A DNA stretch of 64,000 nucleotides from Dysgonomonas sp. UBA7710 (GCF_002482385.1 NZ_DLFW01000024.1:124001-188000), one strand, 5' to 3'. Counted from the stretch's first letter, positions 17,297-26,630 are shown. The notes: a model not told the origin generated them from the letters alone. A program made the numbers and translations.

Positions 17297-19195
17297 ATGG
17301 GAAAAATAATTGGAATTGACTTAGGTACCACAAACTCTTGTGTTGCCGTGTTGGAAGGTAACGAACCTATCGTTATCGCTAACAACGAAGGGAAAAGAAC
17401 AACCCCTTCTGTTGTGGCATTTATTGAAGGGAACGAGCGTAAAGTGGGAGACCCTGCTAAACGTCAGGCTATTACAAATCCTGAAAAAACAATATACTCC
17501 ATAAAGAGATTTATGGGAGAAACCTGGGATCAGGTTCAGACAGAAGTTACACGTGTACCTTACAAAGTAGTTAAGGGAGACAACAATACTCCACGTGTAG
17601 ACATCGACGGACGTCTTTACACTCCACAGGAAATTTCGGCCATGATTCTTCAGAAAATGAAGAAAACAGCAGAAGACTATCTTGGACAGGAAGTTACAGA
17701 TGCTGTTATCACCGTACCTGCATATTTTAGCGATTCGCAACGTCAGGCTACAAAAGAAGCCGGAGAAATTGCAGGACTAAAAGTACAACGTATCGTCAAT
17801 GAGCCTACTGCCGCAGCCCTTGCTTACGGTCTTGACAAGGCTCATAAAGATATGAAAATCGCCGTATTCGACCTTGGTGGTGGTACATTCGATATTTCTA
17901 TCCTCGAACTGGGTGACGGTGTATTCGAAGTGAAATCGACTAACGGAGATACCCACCTCGGTGGTGATGACTTCGACCAGGTGATTATAAACTGGCTGGC
18001 AGAAGAATTTCTGAAAGATGAAGGACTCGACCTTCGCAAAGACCCGATGGCTCTTCAACGCCTGAAAGAAGCCGCTGAAAAAGCAAAAATCGAACTTTCG
18101 AGCACAACATCTACTGAAATCAACTTACCATATATAATGCCAGTAAATGGTATTCCAAAACACTTGGTAAAAACATTGACACGTGCTAAATTCGAACAAC
18201 TGGCCGATACCCTGATACGCAAATGTATCGATCCTTGCCGCCAGGCATTGAGCGACGCAGGCTATTCAGCGTCCGATGTAGATGAAGTTATTCTTGTAGG
18301 GGGTTCTACCCGTATCCCTGCCGTACAGGCCGAAGTTGAAAAATTCTTCGGTAAAACTCCGTCCAAGGGTGTAAATCCTGACGAAGTGGTTGCTGTAGGT
18401 GCTGCTATACAAGGAGGTGTACTGACTGGTGAAGTGAAAGATGTGTTATTATTGGATGTGACTCCGCTTTCTTTAGGTATTGAAACCATGGGTGGCGTGA
18501 TGACAAAATTAATCGAGTCTAACACAACCATCCCGACCAAGAAGAGTGAAACATTCTCGACTGCGGCCGACAACCAGCCTTCAGTACAGATAAATGTATT
18601 ACAGGGAGAACGTCCGTTGGCCAGGGATAACAAACAAATCGGCGTATTCAATCTGGATGGCATTATGCCTGCACGTCGTGGCGAACCTCAGATAGAAGTG
18701 ACATTCGATATCGATGCCAATGGTATCCTGAGCGTATCGGCAAAAGATAAAGCTACAGGAAAAGAGCAATCAATCCGTATCGAAGCTTCATCGGGCCTTA
18801 GCGATGCTGAAATCCAGAAGATGAAAGACGAAGCTGCCGCTAATGCGGAGTCTGATAAGAAAGAAAAGGAAAAAATAGATAAGCTGAATCAGGCCGACTC
18901 TATGATTTTCCAAACAGAGAAGCAATTGAGTGAACTTGGTGATAAAATCCCTGCTGACAAGAAAGCCCCTATCGAGGGAGCCTTAAACAAGCTGAGAGAT
19001 GCTCACAAGGCGCAGGATCTGGCAGGTATAGATACTGCAATGAATGAACTGAACACATTGTTCCAGAATCTAAGTCAGGAAATGTACAATCAGGCCGGAG
19101 CAAATCCGGGCCAACAAGCCGGAGGCAATGCCGGAGAGCAGCCGAAAAGCGGTGATAATGATGTAACTGATGTGGATTTTGAGGAAGTGAAATAA
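17297..19195 (+). CDS. dnaK: Chaperone protein DnaK (Hsp70)
   Basis: ATP-driven chaperone for nascent and stress-damaged proteins, working with DnaJ and GrpE (not in the window). It has 632 residues, normal length. The phosphate-1 motif IGIDLGTTNSCVAV is at the N-terminus, FDLGGGTFDIS is near 195, and ILVGGSTRIPAVQ is near 335. The substrate-binding domain has LLLDVTPLSLGIETMGGVMTKLI near 390-412. The C-terminus is Gly/Asn/Gln-rich and ends in DVDFEEVK, the usual EEVD-like tail. A single gene: promoter region in the repeat-rich spacer, terminator at 19225. No HrcA-type CIRCE site is visible. Confidence 0.98.
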   Translation: MGKIIGIDLGTTNSCVAVLEGNEPIVIANNEGKRTTPSVVAFIEGNERKVGDPAKRQAITNPEKTIYSIKRFMGETWDQVQTEVTRVPYKVVKGDNNTPRVDIDGRLYTPQEISAMILQKMKKTAEDYLGQEVTDAVITVPAYFSDSQRQATKEAGEIAGLKVQRIVNEPTAAALAYGLDKAHKDMKIAVFDLGGGTFDISILELGDGVFEVKSTNGDTHLGGDDFDQVIINWLAEEFLKDEGLDLRKDPMALQRLKEAAEKAKIELSSTTSTEINLPYIMPVNGIPKHLVKTLTRAKFEQLADTLIRKCIDPCRQALSDAGYSASDVDEVILVGGSTRIPAVQAEVEKFFGKTPSKGVNPDEVVAVGAAIQGGVLTGEVKDVLLLDVTPLSLGIETMGGVMTKLIESNTTIPTKKSETFSTAADNQPSVQINVLQGERPLARDNKQIGVFNLDGIMPARRGEPQIEVTFDIDANGILSVSAKDKATGKEQSIRIEASSGLSDAEIQKMKDEAAANAESDKKEKEKIDKLNQADSMIFQTEKQLSELGDKIPADKKAPIEGALNKLRDAHKAQDLAGIDTAMNELNTLFQNLSQEMYNQAGANPGQQAGGNAGEQPKSGDNDVTDVDFEEVK

Positions 19196-19224
19196 GATAT
19201 ACACACTTTTTTATACTACTAAAG

Positions 19225-19259
19225 AAAAGCTGTCGGATTAGATTCCGGCAGCTTTTTTT
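19225..19259. terminator. Bidirectional terminator between dnaK and the NosP-like gene
   Basis: AAGCTGTCGGA pairs with TCCGGCAGCTT (one T-G wobble) around a TTAGAT loop. T-runs follow on the plus strand, and on the minus strand beyond the A-run. It serves dnaK and the convergent gene ending at 19258. Confidence 0.85.
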
Positions 19260-19581
19260 ATTTAGAGGGTGTCTTCTTCTTTGAGGCCTTCATACCTTTA
19301 ACAAGATGAGCGATAGCCAGCATGGGGCTATGGAACATCATACGCGGCCCGGAATAACGCATGACTTCCTGCATACGCAATTTCATATCAGGCTTATAGC
19401 AATGGATAGGACATTTCTGGCACGTGGGTTTATCTTCACCAAAAGTACAGCGTTCCAGCCTGTTCATCGCATATTCATTAAGCTGCGAACAGTCGGCACA
19501 CAAGTTTTTTGATGTACCATGCCTGGCGGCACAGTATATCTTTATCATCTTTGTCACCGTCTTTTTTTCTGTATTATTCAT
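19258..19581 (-). CDS. Nitrous oxide-stimulated promoter family protein (cysteine-rich, NosP-like)
   Basis: A 107-residue protein resembling the PF11756 family, whose molecular function is not established. Seven cysteines are visible: two near residues 22-31 (YCAARHG and LCADCSQL), then CTFGEDKPTCQKCPIHCYK near 45-63, which looks like a metal or Fe-S site. The C-terminus is basic. The ATG at 19581 overlaps the stop of the upstream acetyltransferase gene; an in-frame TTG at 19602 is less likely. It is probably translated from the same message as that gene. Confidence 0.75.
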   Translation of the reverse strand: MNNTEKKTVTKMIKIYCAARHGTSKNLCADCSQLNEYAMNRLERCTFGEDKPTCQKCPIHCYKPDMKLRMQEVMRYSGPRMMFHSPMLAIAHLVKGMKASKKKTPSK

Positions 19582-20002
19582 CTTCGACAAAACCTCCGTC
19601 AACCATCCTTTCCGGATTTATAAAATAAGCCATTCCCGTCTTCATTCTCTTAAAGTTCAGCTTTTTATAAAAGCCTTCTTTTCCCGGAGAGGCGTATAGA
19701 ATAAAATTACAACCGGGAGTAACAGCCATTAACCGTGTCACTATCTCCTGTCCTATTCTATGGCCCTGATAAGAAGGGGCGACAGCAATGTCATAGAGCG
19801 CCGATTGCCGCACTCCATCGGATATCATACGTCCAAATCCAATCAGCGTAGTATCATCATAAACAAAAATAACAGAATGACTGGCCTCAAAAGAAATCCG
19901 GTGCTTCTCCGGATCAACTGTAGACATACCTACAATATCCAGCAAATTACGGACTCTTTCCCAGGATATATCCCGGCAATCAGTTTGGTATATTAAATCC
20001 AT
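19574..20002 (-). CDS. GNAT-family N-acetyltransferase
   Basis: A 142-residue acetyl-CoA-dependent acetyltransferase. The GNAT fold shows in IGFGRMISDG near residues 54-63, the beta4 strand LYDIAVAPSYQGHRIGQEIV near 69-90 with the pyrophosphate loop QGHRIG, and ASPGKEGFYKKLNFKRMKTGMAYF near the end. The substrate is unknown. It lies upstream of, and overlaps by 8 bases, the NosP-like gene. Confidence 0.85.
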   Translation of the reverse strand: MDLIYQTDCRDISWERVRNLLDIVGMSTVDPEKHRISFEASHSVIFVYDDTTLIGFGRMISDGVRQSALYDIAVAPSYQGHRIGQEIVTRLMAVTPGCNFILYASPGKEGFYKKLNFKRMKTGMAYFINPERMVDGGFVEDE

Positions 20003-20017
20003 ATATGTAATAGCTAA

Positions 20018-20731
20018 TTATTCAAAGTTGAAAATAAGTGAAATCATACGTGATTTCCCGGAAGATATTGCGTCCCTGTATTTCAACATTTCCTTATCCG
20101 TTATGTCTGACCTGTCTTTATCTATTAAATCGGCTAATCCGAAAGAAAAGCGCAATTCCGGACATAGTTTAAACATTGGCAGATAGATGTTACATCCCAC
20201 ACCGAATTCCAATCCGTAGTCCATCTTCTTAAAACGTAATGCCTGATCATTTTTAGAGCCGATATCCAAAGCCGCATAAGCCCCGCCCAACACATAAGGA
20301 CGGTAGTTCCCCATACGGGGAGCGCTGAATTTAAGATGTAATGGCACCGTGAGATAACTGGCCTTCAATGATGTTGTATATTCCTCTCCCGAAGACTGTT
20401 CTCTGAATACAAAACGCCTTTCGCCCAAATGCATGCTGGGGGATAAACGGAGGTTGAAATATTCATTCAGGTATCTGTCTCCAATCATACCTACACTAAA
20501 TCCGACAGAGTAAGAGGGTATTTCGGCAAACCATGCATCGCCGTTTTCCCCCACAAAGCCTGTATGGGAAAATATCAGATCGGGAGCATTGATCCCTATC
20601 GAAAAGCCCAGATGATACATCTTCTGATCGGCAAACGGCTGATTTAATGCCTTGCGTGTCTGAGCCTGAGTAGTAACTACCGAAACAAAACCCAAGGTTA
20701 TTAAAATAAATATATATGTTTTCGTTTTCAA
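20018..20731 (-). CDS. PorT-family outer-membrane beta-barrel protein
   Basis: A 237-residue secreted protein with a Sec signal (about residues 1-23, ending TTQAQ) and alternating amphipathic strands ending in aromatic ISLIFNFE, the usual barrel C-terminus. Repeated GFSIGINAP, YSVGFSVGMIG and LEFGVGCNIYLP strands resemble the PorT group. Porphyromonas PorT is needed for type IX secretion, but the family also contains unrelated small barrels, so T9SS membership is inference. No other T9SS gene lies in the window. A 292-bp spacer separates it from the divergent ferredoxin gene and holds only the ferredoxin promoter. Confidence 0.7.
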   Translation of the reverse strand: MKTKTYIFILITLGFVSVVTTQAQTRKALNQPFADQKMYHLGFSIGINAPDLIFSHTGFVGENGDAWFAEIPSYSVGFSVGMIGDRYLNEYFNLRLSPSMHLGERRFVFREQSSGEEYTTSLKASYLTVPLHLKFSAPRMGNYRPYVLGGAYAALDIGSKNDQALRFKKMDYGLEFGVGCNIYLPMFKLCPELRFSFGLADLIDKDRSDITDKEMLKYRDAISSGKSRMISLIFNFE

Positions 20732-20953
20732 TTTAGATTCTTTTTTTTTATAAAACGTAGATCTACAACCGTTATTATACTAAAAAACGATATTAATCAT
20801 TACTTAGAAAGAGTAAAAATAAGCGAATCGTTAAATAGCCCTCTAAACGATTGATATCAATATAATATACTTTAAAACAGTCAATTATCTAATGGCACAA
20901 ATTTAAAGATAGATAAAAGTGATGATTTATTTATAATATCTAACATTATCTAT

Positions 20954-20984
20954 TTTGGCTGACCGAAAAAACTCTTTATATTTG
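20954..20984 (+). promoter_or_regulatory. Ferredoxin promoter
   Basis: TTTG (20954-20957), 19 nt, TATATTTG (20977-20984): exact -33/-7 match and spacing. The start codon is 39 bases downstream. Confidence 0.75.
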
Positions 20985-21023
20985 CTACATCAAAGTTAGT
21001 AATAATATTAAAAATCGAAAATC

Positions 21024-21191
21024 ATGGCTTACGTAATTAACGAAGATTGTATTGCTTGCGGTACTTGTATTGACGAGTGTCCGGTAAACGCAATTTCAGA
21101 AGGCGACATCTATAAGATCGATCCAGATACTTGCACAGATTGTGGAACTTGTGCTGATGCATGTCCAACTGAAGCAATTCACCCTGCATAA
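21024..21191 (+). CDS. 2[4Fe-4S] ferredoxin
   Basis: A small electron carrier of 55 residues. Two clusters are shown by CIACGTCIDECP (C9, C12, C15, C19) and CTDCGTCADACP (C37, C40, C43, C47), each CxxCxxCxxxCP. It is the clostridial-type bacterial ferredoxin used by pyruvate:ferredoxin oxidoreductase and related enzymes. It has its own strong promoter and terminator, so it is monocistronic. Its position beside cydAB is probably incidental. Confidence 0.96.
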   Translation: MAYVINEDCIACGTCIDECPVNAISEGDIYKIDPDTCTDCGTCADACPTEAIHPA

Positions 21192-21216
21192 TATTATCAG
21201 GAGTATAAAATACAGA

Positions 21217-21246
21217 GGAAGCTAGAATAAGCTTCCTTTTTTGTTT
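21217..21246 (+). terminator. Terminator of the ferredoxin gene
   Basis: GGAAGCT, six-base loop, AGCTTCC, then TTTTTT, 26 bases after the ferredoxin stop. Confidence 0.8.
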
Positions 21247-21291
21247 TTCCAAAAGTACATTGAGACTAACAGGACAAATCAATAACATTAT

Positions 21292-21330
21292 AAAAAAGCG
21301 GGAATACTGATAAAGTATTCCCGCTTTTTT
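21292..21330. terminator. Bidirectional terminator between ferredoxin and cydB
   Basis: A perfect 17-bp stem, AAAAAAGCGGGAATACT against its complement, with a five-base loop. It has terminal A and T tracts, so it works on either strand. It lies 15 bases past the cydB stop. Confidence 0.9.
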
Positions 21331-21345
21331 ATTTAGTGCTACAGA

Positions 21346-22491
21346 TTAATATACATGTCCGTCATCTTTAAAATCTTTTATATCGAAGCGTTTCTTTTCC
21401 AGAGAATTCCATGCATAGATGATGTATGCTAGAACAAACGGAACAAGGATAGAAACAACGCTCATCACCGTCAAAGTGAATTCACTCGATGAAGAATTCT
21501 CCAGTGTCAGCGAACTCTGAAGATCGGTTGCAGAAGGATAATAGGCTGTATTGTTAAACCCGGTGATAAGTAGCAACATACATACAGTCAATACGGTACC
21601 TAATCCTGTAAACCAAATACCACTGTTATAACCTTTCGTCAATAACGTTTTTCCGATACCGAACAGTACAAGCAGAACTCCCACGACGAATACAATACCC
21701 GCCACTGGCATTTCTATCAGGTTATTAAAGTATTTATGCGGTTCCATGAATACTTCTTTTGTATCAGGATTTACAGCAAATCCATCAGCAATAAATGCCC
21801 AGATAACAAATGCTAAGAAAAATATTACAAATGGTACACAGTTATATAATAAGAACTTGCGTGAACGGTCCACCAGTTTTTCGTCCTGAAGGCGATTGAT
21901 AAAGAACAAACATGCCTGCGTGCGTGCAAGGAAGAAGACTGTCAGCCCTAGCAGCCAGTTACGGGGATTGGCCAAAGCTTCCAAGCCATGCCATTCACTT
22001 CCCCAACGGCTGATAACCGGATTTATCACATCGGCCATATTCTCTTTATTCACTGTGAAATCCGAACCAGTAAAGAAAGTAGCCAAAGCTGCACCTACGA
22101 GGAACGTACCGAGTAAGCCATTGGTAAATAAAAACCAACGATATGTGTTACGTCCGAATAAATTACCCGGCTTGGACTGGAACTCGTATGAAACAGCCTG
22201 CAACACGAAGCAGAACAGGATTGCCATCCATACCCAATATGCCCCGCCGAAACTGGTAGAATAGAACAATGGAAAAGATGCGAATAAAGCCCCGCCAAAA
22301 GTTACAAGAGTAGTAAATGTATATTCCCACTTGCGCCCTAAAGCATTAACAAGTATCATGCGCTCTTTTTCGTCTTTAGCTAAAGAGAAGAGCATCGATT
22401 GCCCGCCCTGAACGAATAGAAGGAATGCGAAAAGACCTCCGATCAGGCATATGAGGAACCACCAATAATGTTGTAAAAATGAATAATCCAT
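21346..22491 (-). CDS. cydB: Cytochrome bd ubiquinol oxidase subunit II
   Basis: Subunit of the high-affinity terminal oxidase that lets Bacteroidales respire traces of oxygen. It has 381 residues and about nine hydrophobic helices. The start MDYSFLQHYWWFLICLIGGLF and the GGQSMLF stretch match the CydB N-terminus; a CydB-like GNLFGRNTYRWFLFTNGL is near residue 110. It follows cydA on the minus strand after a 126-base spacer containing a long inverted octad repeat. No cydX-like small gene is seen after it. Confidence 0.92.
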   Translation of the reverse strand: MDYSFLQHYWWFLICLIGGLFAFLLFVQGGQSMLFSLAKDEKERMILVNALGRKWEYTFTTLVTFGGALFASFPLFYSTSFGGAYWVWMAILFCFVLQAVSYEFQSKPGNLFGRNTYRWFLFTNGLLGTFLVGAALATFFTGSDFTVNKENMADVINPVISRWGSEWHGLEALANPRNWLLGLTVFFLARTQACLFFINRLQDEKLVDRSRKFLLYNCVPFVIFFLAFVIWAFIADGFAVNPDTKEVFMEPHKYFNNLIEMPVAGIVFVVGVLLVLFGIGKTLLTKGYNSGIWFTGLGTVLTVCMLLLITGFNNTAYYPSATDLQSSLTLENSSSSEFTLTVMSVVSILVPFVLAYIIYAWNSLEKKRFDIKDFKDDGHVY

Positions 22492-22516
22492 AATTATTAT
22501 ATTTTATATTGTATTT

Positions 22517-22612
22517 CAAGATTTCAGGTTTCATAATTTCAAGATTCTAAATCTTATAAATCAGGAACTTCATATTCAATCTTGAAATCTTGAAATTATT
22601 AAATTTTGAAAC
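22517..22612. repeat. Inverted octad repeat between cydA and cydB
   Basis: Words such as ATTTCAAG and TCTTGAAA repeat in about 8-nt steps. ATAATTTCAAGATT (22533-22546) is perfectly complementary to 22586-22599. The cyd transcript could fold a hairpin with a 39-nt loop between the two cistrons. Differential stability of the two subunit messages is possible (inference). Confidence 0.6.
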
Positions 22613-22617
22613 TGTTA

Positions 22618-24168
22618 TTAGTGGTCCTCCGGACCTTTTTTAATCTGATTGAGCATAATACGAATCTCCGCGATAAGCAAAGCTGTAAACAGAGCCAGAA
22701 ACAAGAAGAATGATATCATTACCGATTTTACAGAAATAGCCGAGACCGCTGCCTGTAATGGTAATACATCCTGTATAGTCCAAGGCTGACGCCCGATTTC
22801 GGCAACCATCCAGCCGGCCTGACCTGCAATATAGGCCAAAGGAATAGTCCACAGACATGCCCATAGAAGCCATTTCTTGTTTTCAATATCTTTATTCCTA
22901 TACACAAAGAAGGAAAGCACAACAAACAATAATACGAACCAGCCTCCAAGATAGACCATGATATGGAAAGGCCAGTATACCAACGGTATATTCGGTATCA
23001 ACTGATCGGGAGTATCCAGATAACCGTATCCGAAATACGAATAATTAGCCTTCAACACTTCTTTATATTCATTGGCGGCAGTTTCATTTCCTTCTTTTTT
23101 AGCCTTTTTATAATCTGCCAATGCCTGAATCGCCGTTTTTCCTTTGATCTGCTTTTCGGCAAACGAAAGTGCCGTAGAACCATCCGGCTCTTTATATCCG
23201 CCTTCAATAATATCCTTTATTCCAGGAACATAGGCGTCTAATTCGCCAAAGCTAAGCCATGATAAGCCTTTTGGTATGCTTATATTAATTAAATACGGGT
23301 CTACTCCGTCATTGTACGACTCTTTTGCCGGATTAGGTATAGCAAAGGCAATAAGTCCCACACCTTCTCCACCTTCATACAGGCCTTCCATTACAGCTAA
23401 TTTCATAGGTTGCTTATCTGCTACCTGCTGAGCCGAACCATGTCCTGTCCATGCAATAAGAAGTGACGATGCCAGTCCAAATCCTGCTGCAACTTTCATA
23501 CTCTGTTTAGCAAATTCAGTATCTCTCTTTTTCAGCAGATACCACGCAGCTACTCCGGCTACGAATACTGCACCCAGTATCCAGCCCGAAAGCACCGTAT
23601 GGAAGAATTTGTTAATAGCTACAGGAGATAAGGCAATATCCCAGAAGTTAATCATCTCGTTACGGGTAGTATCCGGATTGAACTCCATTCCTACAGGATA
23701 TTGCATCCATGCATTTGCAATAAGTATCCATAAAGCCGAAAGTGTTGCACCGGTAACTGTCAGCCATGTAGCGGTCAAGTGAACTTTTTTGCCAACCCGC
23801 TTCCATCCGAAAAACATAATAGAAATAAAGGTGGCTTCAAGAAAAAATGCCAACGTGGCCTCAATAGCCAATGGCGCACCAAAAATATCGCCAACAAACC
23901 AGCTGTAATTAGACCAGTTGGTACCAAACTGAAATTCCATGATAATCCCTGTAGCAACCCCTATAGCGAAGTTGATACCAAAAATGACCATCCAGAATTT
24001 AGCGGTTTTCTTCCACTGCTCGTTACCTGTACGCACATACATTGTCTCCATGATTGCCATTATGATCCCTAACCCGAGGGTAAGAGGTACAAACAACCAG
24101 TGATACATTGCTGTCATAGCAAACTGGGCTCTTGACCAGTCTATTAACGATGTACTTAGTAGTTCCAT
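22618..24168 (-). CDS. cydA: Cytochrome bd ubiquinol oxidase subunit I
   Basis: Carries hemes b558, b595 and d and the quinol site. It has 516 residues with the start MELLSTSLIDWSRAQFAMTAMYHW at 24168; the longer open frame has no homology before it. The heme-ligand histidine in MYHWLFVPLTLG is near residue 20, a further histidine sits in SGWILG-flanked FFHTVLSGW, and the family motif EIGRQPWTIQDVLP is near 440. The Q-loop (about residues 250-370) is rich in Lys and Ala (QALADYKKAKKEGNETAA). It is first gene of the cydAB unit. Confidence 0.95.
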   Translation of the reverse strand: MELLSTSLIDWSRAQFAMTAMYHWLFVPLTLGLGIIMAIMETMYVRTGNEQWKKTAKFWMVIFGINFAIGVATGIIMEFQFGTNWSNYSWFVGDIFGAPLAIEATLAFFLEATFISIMFFGWKRVGKKVHLTATWLTVTGATLSALWILIANAWMQYPVGMEFNPDTTRNEMINFWDIALSPVAINKFFHTVLSGWILGAVFVAGVAAWYLLKKRDTEFAKQSMKVAAGFGLASSLLIAWTGHGSAQQVADKQPMKLAVMEGLYEGGEGVGLIAFAIPNPAKESYNDGVDPYLINISIPKGLSWLSFGELDAYVPGIKDIIEGGYKEPDGSTALSFAEKQIKGKTAIQALADYKKAKKEGNETAANEYKEVLKANYSYFGYGYLDTPDQLIPNIPLVYWPFHIMVYLGGWFVLLFVVLSFFVYRNKDIENKKWLLWACLWTIPLAYIAGQAGWMVAEIGRQPWTIQDVLPLQAAVSAISVKSVMISFFLFLALFTALLIAEIRIMLNQIKKGPEDH

Positions 24169-24222
24169 AAATATTAGTTTTATATTAGTAAATATATGAG
24201 GATTTCTATTATTTATTAGTAG

Positions 24223-24286
24223 AAGTGAAAAACGAAAAGTGAAAAACACTTTTCATGTTTCATCTATCATTCTCCGTTTTTCACTT
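24223..24286. repeat. Inverted GTGAAAAA repeat between ald and cydA
   Basis: AAGTGAAAAACG (24223-24234) is the exact complement of CGTTTTTCACTT (24275-24286). Inside is a smaller hairpin, AAAAGTG against CACTTTT (24236-24253). It could act as a terminator-like structure for ald or be one of the dispersed word repeats (similar text at 44446-44510). Confidence 0.55.
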
Positions 24287-24299
24287 TGCATTACCGATA

Positions 24300-25400
24300 T
24301 CAATATTCTTTATATTCAAGGCCGAATGTATGGGCTACGGCTTTGTAAACAATATCACCTTTCAGAATGTTCAGTCCTTTCCGTAAATCTTTATGCTGAC
24401 GGCAAGCTTCTTCCCAACCCAGGTTAGCAATACTGAGGGCATAAGGGAATGTTGCGTTTGTAAGAGCCAAAGTAGAAGTCATAGGTACAGCTCCCGGTAT
24501 ATTTGCGACACAGTAGTGTACTACATCATCAATAACAAATACAGGGTCAAGATGCGTAGTCGGTCTTGATGTTTCGAAACATCCGCCCTGATCTATCGCC
24601 ACATCGACCAATACTGTTCCTGCCTGCATGATCTTCAGCATATCTTTCGATATCACCTGCGGAGCTTTATCTCCGGCAATGAGGACTGCTCCGACAATCA
24701 GGTCGGCGTCTCTACACAATTCCTTAATTGTATGGGCATCCGAGTAGCGGGTAGTCACATTTGCAGGCATAATATCGCTCAGGTAACGCAAACGAGGCAG
24801 ACTCTTGTCCAGAATAGTCACTCTGGCTCCGATTCCTGCTGCGATCTTAGCTGATTGCGCACCAACAATTCCACCTCCGATAACAATCACGTGCGCCGGT
24901 TTTACTCCCGGCACTCCCCCTAAGAGAACTCCTTTCCCCAGATGCGGTTTTTCGAGAAAACGTGCACCCTCCTGAATAGCCATACGACCGGCAACCTCGC
25001 TCATTGGCACAAGCAGGGGCAATGAACGGTCCGGCAATTCAACTGTTTCATAAGCTATACAGATTGCCTTACTCTTTATCATTGCCTTAGTCAGTTCAAG
25101 GCTGGATGCAAAATGAAAGTAAGTGAATACAATCTGATTTTCCCTTACCAAGTCATATTCCTCTTTTATCGGCTCTTTTACTTTCACAATCATGTCTGCG
25201 ATAGCATAAACCTCTTCGATGCTGGAAAGAATGGTAGCTCCGGCCTCCGTATAGTCCAAATCGGTAAAACCGCTACTAACCCCGGCTCCGGTTTGTACAA
25301 ATACTTCATGTCCCTCAATAACAAACTCATACACACCTGCCGGTGTAACTGCTACCCGATTTTCAAAAGCTTTCAGCTCTTTAGGAATTCCGATTTTCAT
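24300..25400 (-). CDS. ald: Alanine dehydrogenase
   Basis: NAD-dependent interconversion of L-alanine with pyruvate and ammonium. It has 366 residues. The N-terminal MKIGIPKELKAFENRVAVTPAGV matches the family. The catalytic lysine lies in IVKVKEP near 75 and the histidine in YFHFASS near 96. The Rossmann glycine motif VIGGGIVGAQSAK is near 170-182. The C-terminal NIPGAVPMTSTLALTNATFPY near 300-320 is typical. A single gene; the product gives a route between amino-acid fermentation and NADH balance. Confidence 0.93.
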   Translation of the reverse strand: MKIGIPKELKAFENRVAVTPAGVYEFVIEGHEVFVQTGAGVSSGFTDLDYTEAGATILSSIEEVYAIADMIVKVKEPIKEEYDLVRENQIVFTYFHFASSLELTKAMIKSKAICIAYETVELPDRSLPLLVPMSEVAGRMAIQEGARFLEKPHLGKGVLLGGVPGVKPAHVIVIGGGIVGAQSAKIAAGIGARVTILDKSLPRLRYLSDIMPANVTTRYSDAHTIKELCRDADLIVGAVLIAGDKAPQVISKDMLKIMQAGTVLVDVAIDQGGCFETSRPTTHLDPVFVIDDVVHYCVANIPGAVPMTSTLALTNATFPYALSIANLGWEEACRQHKDLRKGLNILKGDIVYKAVAHTFGLEYKEY

Positions 25401-25434
25401 AAGAATCTTTTATTTATTAGTTAAAAATATAACT

Positions 25435-25749
25435 TTATGCTTCTCCTATTGGTCCTGTTATCGGCGGAAGAAATCCGGCCGAATTATCGGCAGATACGGG
25501 TCCGTTTTGGGCTTCGAACCTGTTGATATTTTCATTTAATGCATATAGCAATCGCTTGGCATGTTCGGGTGTTAATATAATACGTGATTTTACTTTTGCT
25601 TTCGGTAGTCCGGGCAAAATACGAACAAAGTCAATAACAAATTCGGATGAAGAATGGGCTATAATAGCCAAATTTGAGTATGTACCCTGGGCTACGTCTT
25701 CCGGCAGCTCTATCTGTATTTGATTGTCCTGTTCATTTCTGTTTTCCAT
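25435..25749 (-). CDS. DUF3467 domain protein
   Basis: A 104-residue soluble protein of a widespread family of unknown function. The family pattern is visible: IQIELPEDVAQGTYSNLAIIAHSSSEFVIDFVRILPG, then KVKSRIILTPEHAKRLLYALNENI. The function is unknown. In many Bacteroidota the gene sits beside rpoC, but no rpo gene is near here. It starts 275 bases downstream of the DUF454 gene on the same strand. That spacer (25750-26024) shows nothing I can name. Confidence 0.85.
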   Translation of the reverse strand: MENRNEQDNQIQIELPEDVAQGTYSNLAIIAHSSSEFVIDFVRILPGLPKAKVKSRIILTPEHAKRLLYALNENINRFEAQNGPVSADNSAGFLPPITGPIGEA

Positions 25750-26024
25750 AACTTTTCTATTATATATGTTCTGTTTGACTTACGTCGATTTTTCAATTCA
25801 AGATTTGGCTCCGCCGACTTTACCAACATTCGCACCGGTGATTGTTGATTCAACTCAGAATTTTGTATATCAATACTATACAGATATCTTTTATGAAATC
25901 ATCCATTGTAAACTATATAAAATCCCTTTTCTGATAGCCCTTCCTACAAAGGAACAGAAATATCGCATAAAATCAAAGGAAAGTATATATATTTTATAAC
26001 ACAAATATACATATTTTAAAGCTC

Positions 26025-26456
26025 TCAGGATACCTTAAGTTTATCCTCTCCTACTTCGTTATTATCAGGTAAATCTATCGGCATCAATAACGCTTTTTTT
26101 CTTTTCTTTTTACTCAGGACTATTATCTGGGCAACAGTACCGATCAATCCTAAACCCAGCATTACAAAGCGCATGGTACCATGGCCAAATACGACAAATG
26201 CTGTGAAGAAGATCATACACCACATAATCCCGATAGAAAGAGCTAACCCTTTCCAGCTAAACCCATCGTTGACCCGGCGAATATATTTACCCGTCAGCTT
26301 ATGGTCCATTAGTTTCTGATGTAGGCGCGGTGAGCTTTTGGCAAATAAGACACCCGTAAGAAGAATAAAAGGAGTCGTAGGGAGACCGGGTGTAATTATA
26401 CCCAATAAACCAAGACCCAGAGATATAAACCCTAATATTATATATACATATCTCAT
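26025..26456 (-). CDS. YbaN/DUF454-family inner-membrane protein
   Basis: A 143-residue membrane protein. The family core is clear: LGLGLLGIITPGLPTTPFILLTGVLFAKSSPR near residues 15-45, and helices near 68-90 and 92-112. A basic, then acidic C-terminal tail follows. The function of DUF454 is unknown. It has its own long upstream spacer containing composite element copy C. Confidence 0.85.
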   Translation of the reverse strand: MRYVYIILGFISLGLGLLGIITPGLPTTPFILLTGVLFAKSSPRLHQKLMDHKLTGKYIRRVNDGFSWKGLALSIGIMWCMIFFTAFVVFGHGTMRFVMLGLGLIGTVAQIIVLSKKKRKKALLMPIDLPDNNEVGEDKLKVS

Positions 26457-26630
26457 TTATTGTGCATGCTTATTTTTTCAAAATCGTTTCCACAACAAAG
26501 GAATAAAAAAAGAATGACATTTAATAATTCTATGACGAGTTTAACCTGTTAAATGTTCTCTATATCGTAACACTTTATATATTCACATTCTATACCAAAG
26601 TAAAATTTTAATCATGTGAAATCAAATCCT

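Noticed and set aside
20826..20852. AATCGTT / AACGATT dyad upstream of the PorT-family gene
   Set aside because: Seven bases with a 13-base gap in an AT-rich spacer; likely chance.
25724..25999. 91-codon frame opposite the DUF3467 gene start
   Set aside because: It overlaps the start of a recognisable gene and has no family features; composition matches a spacer.
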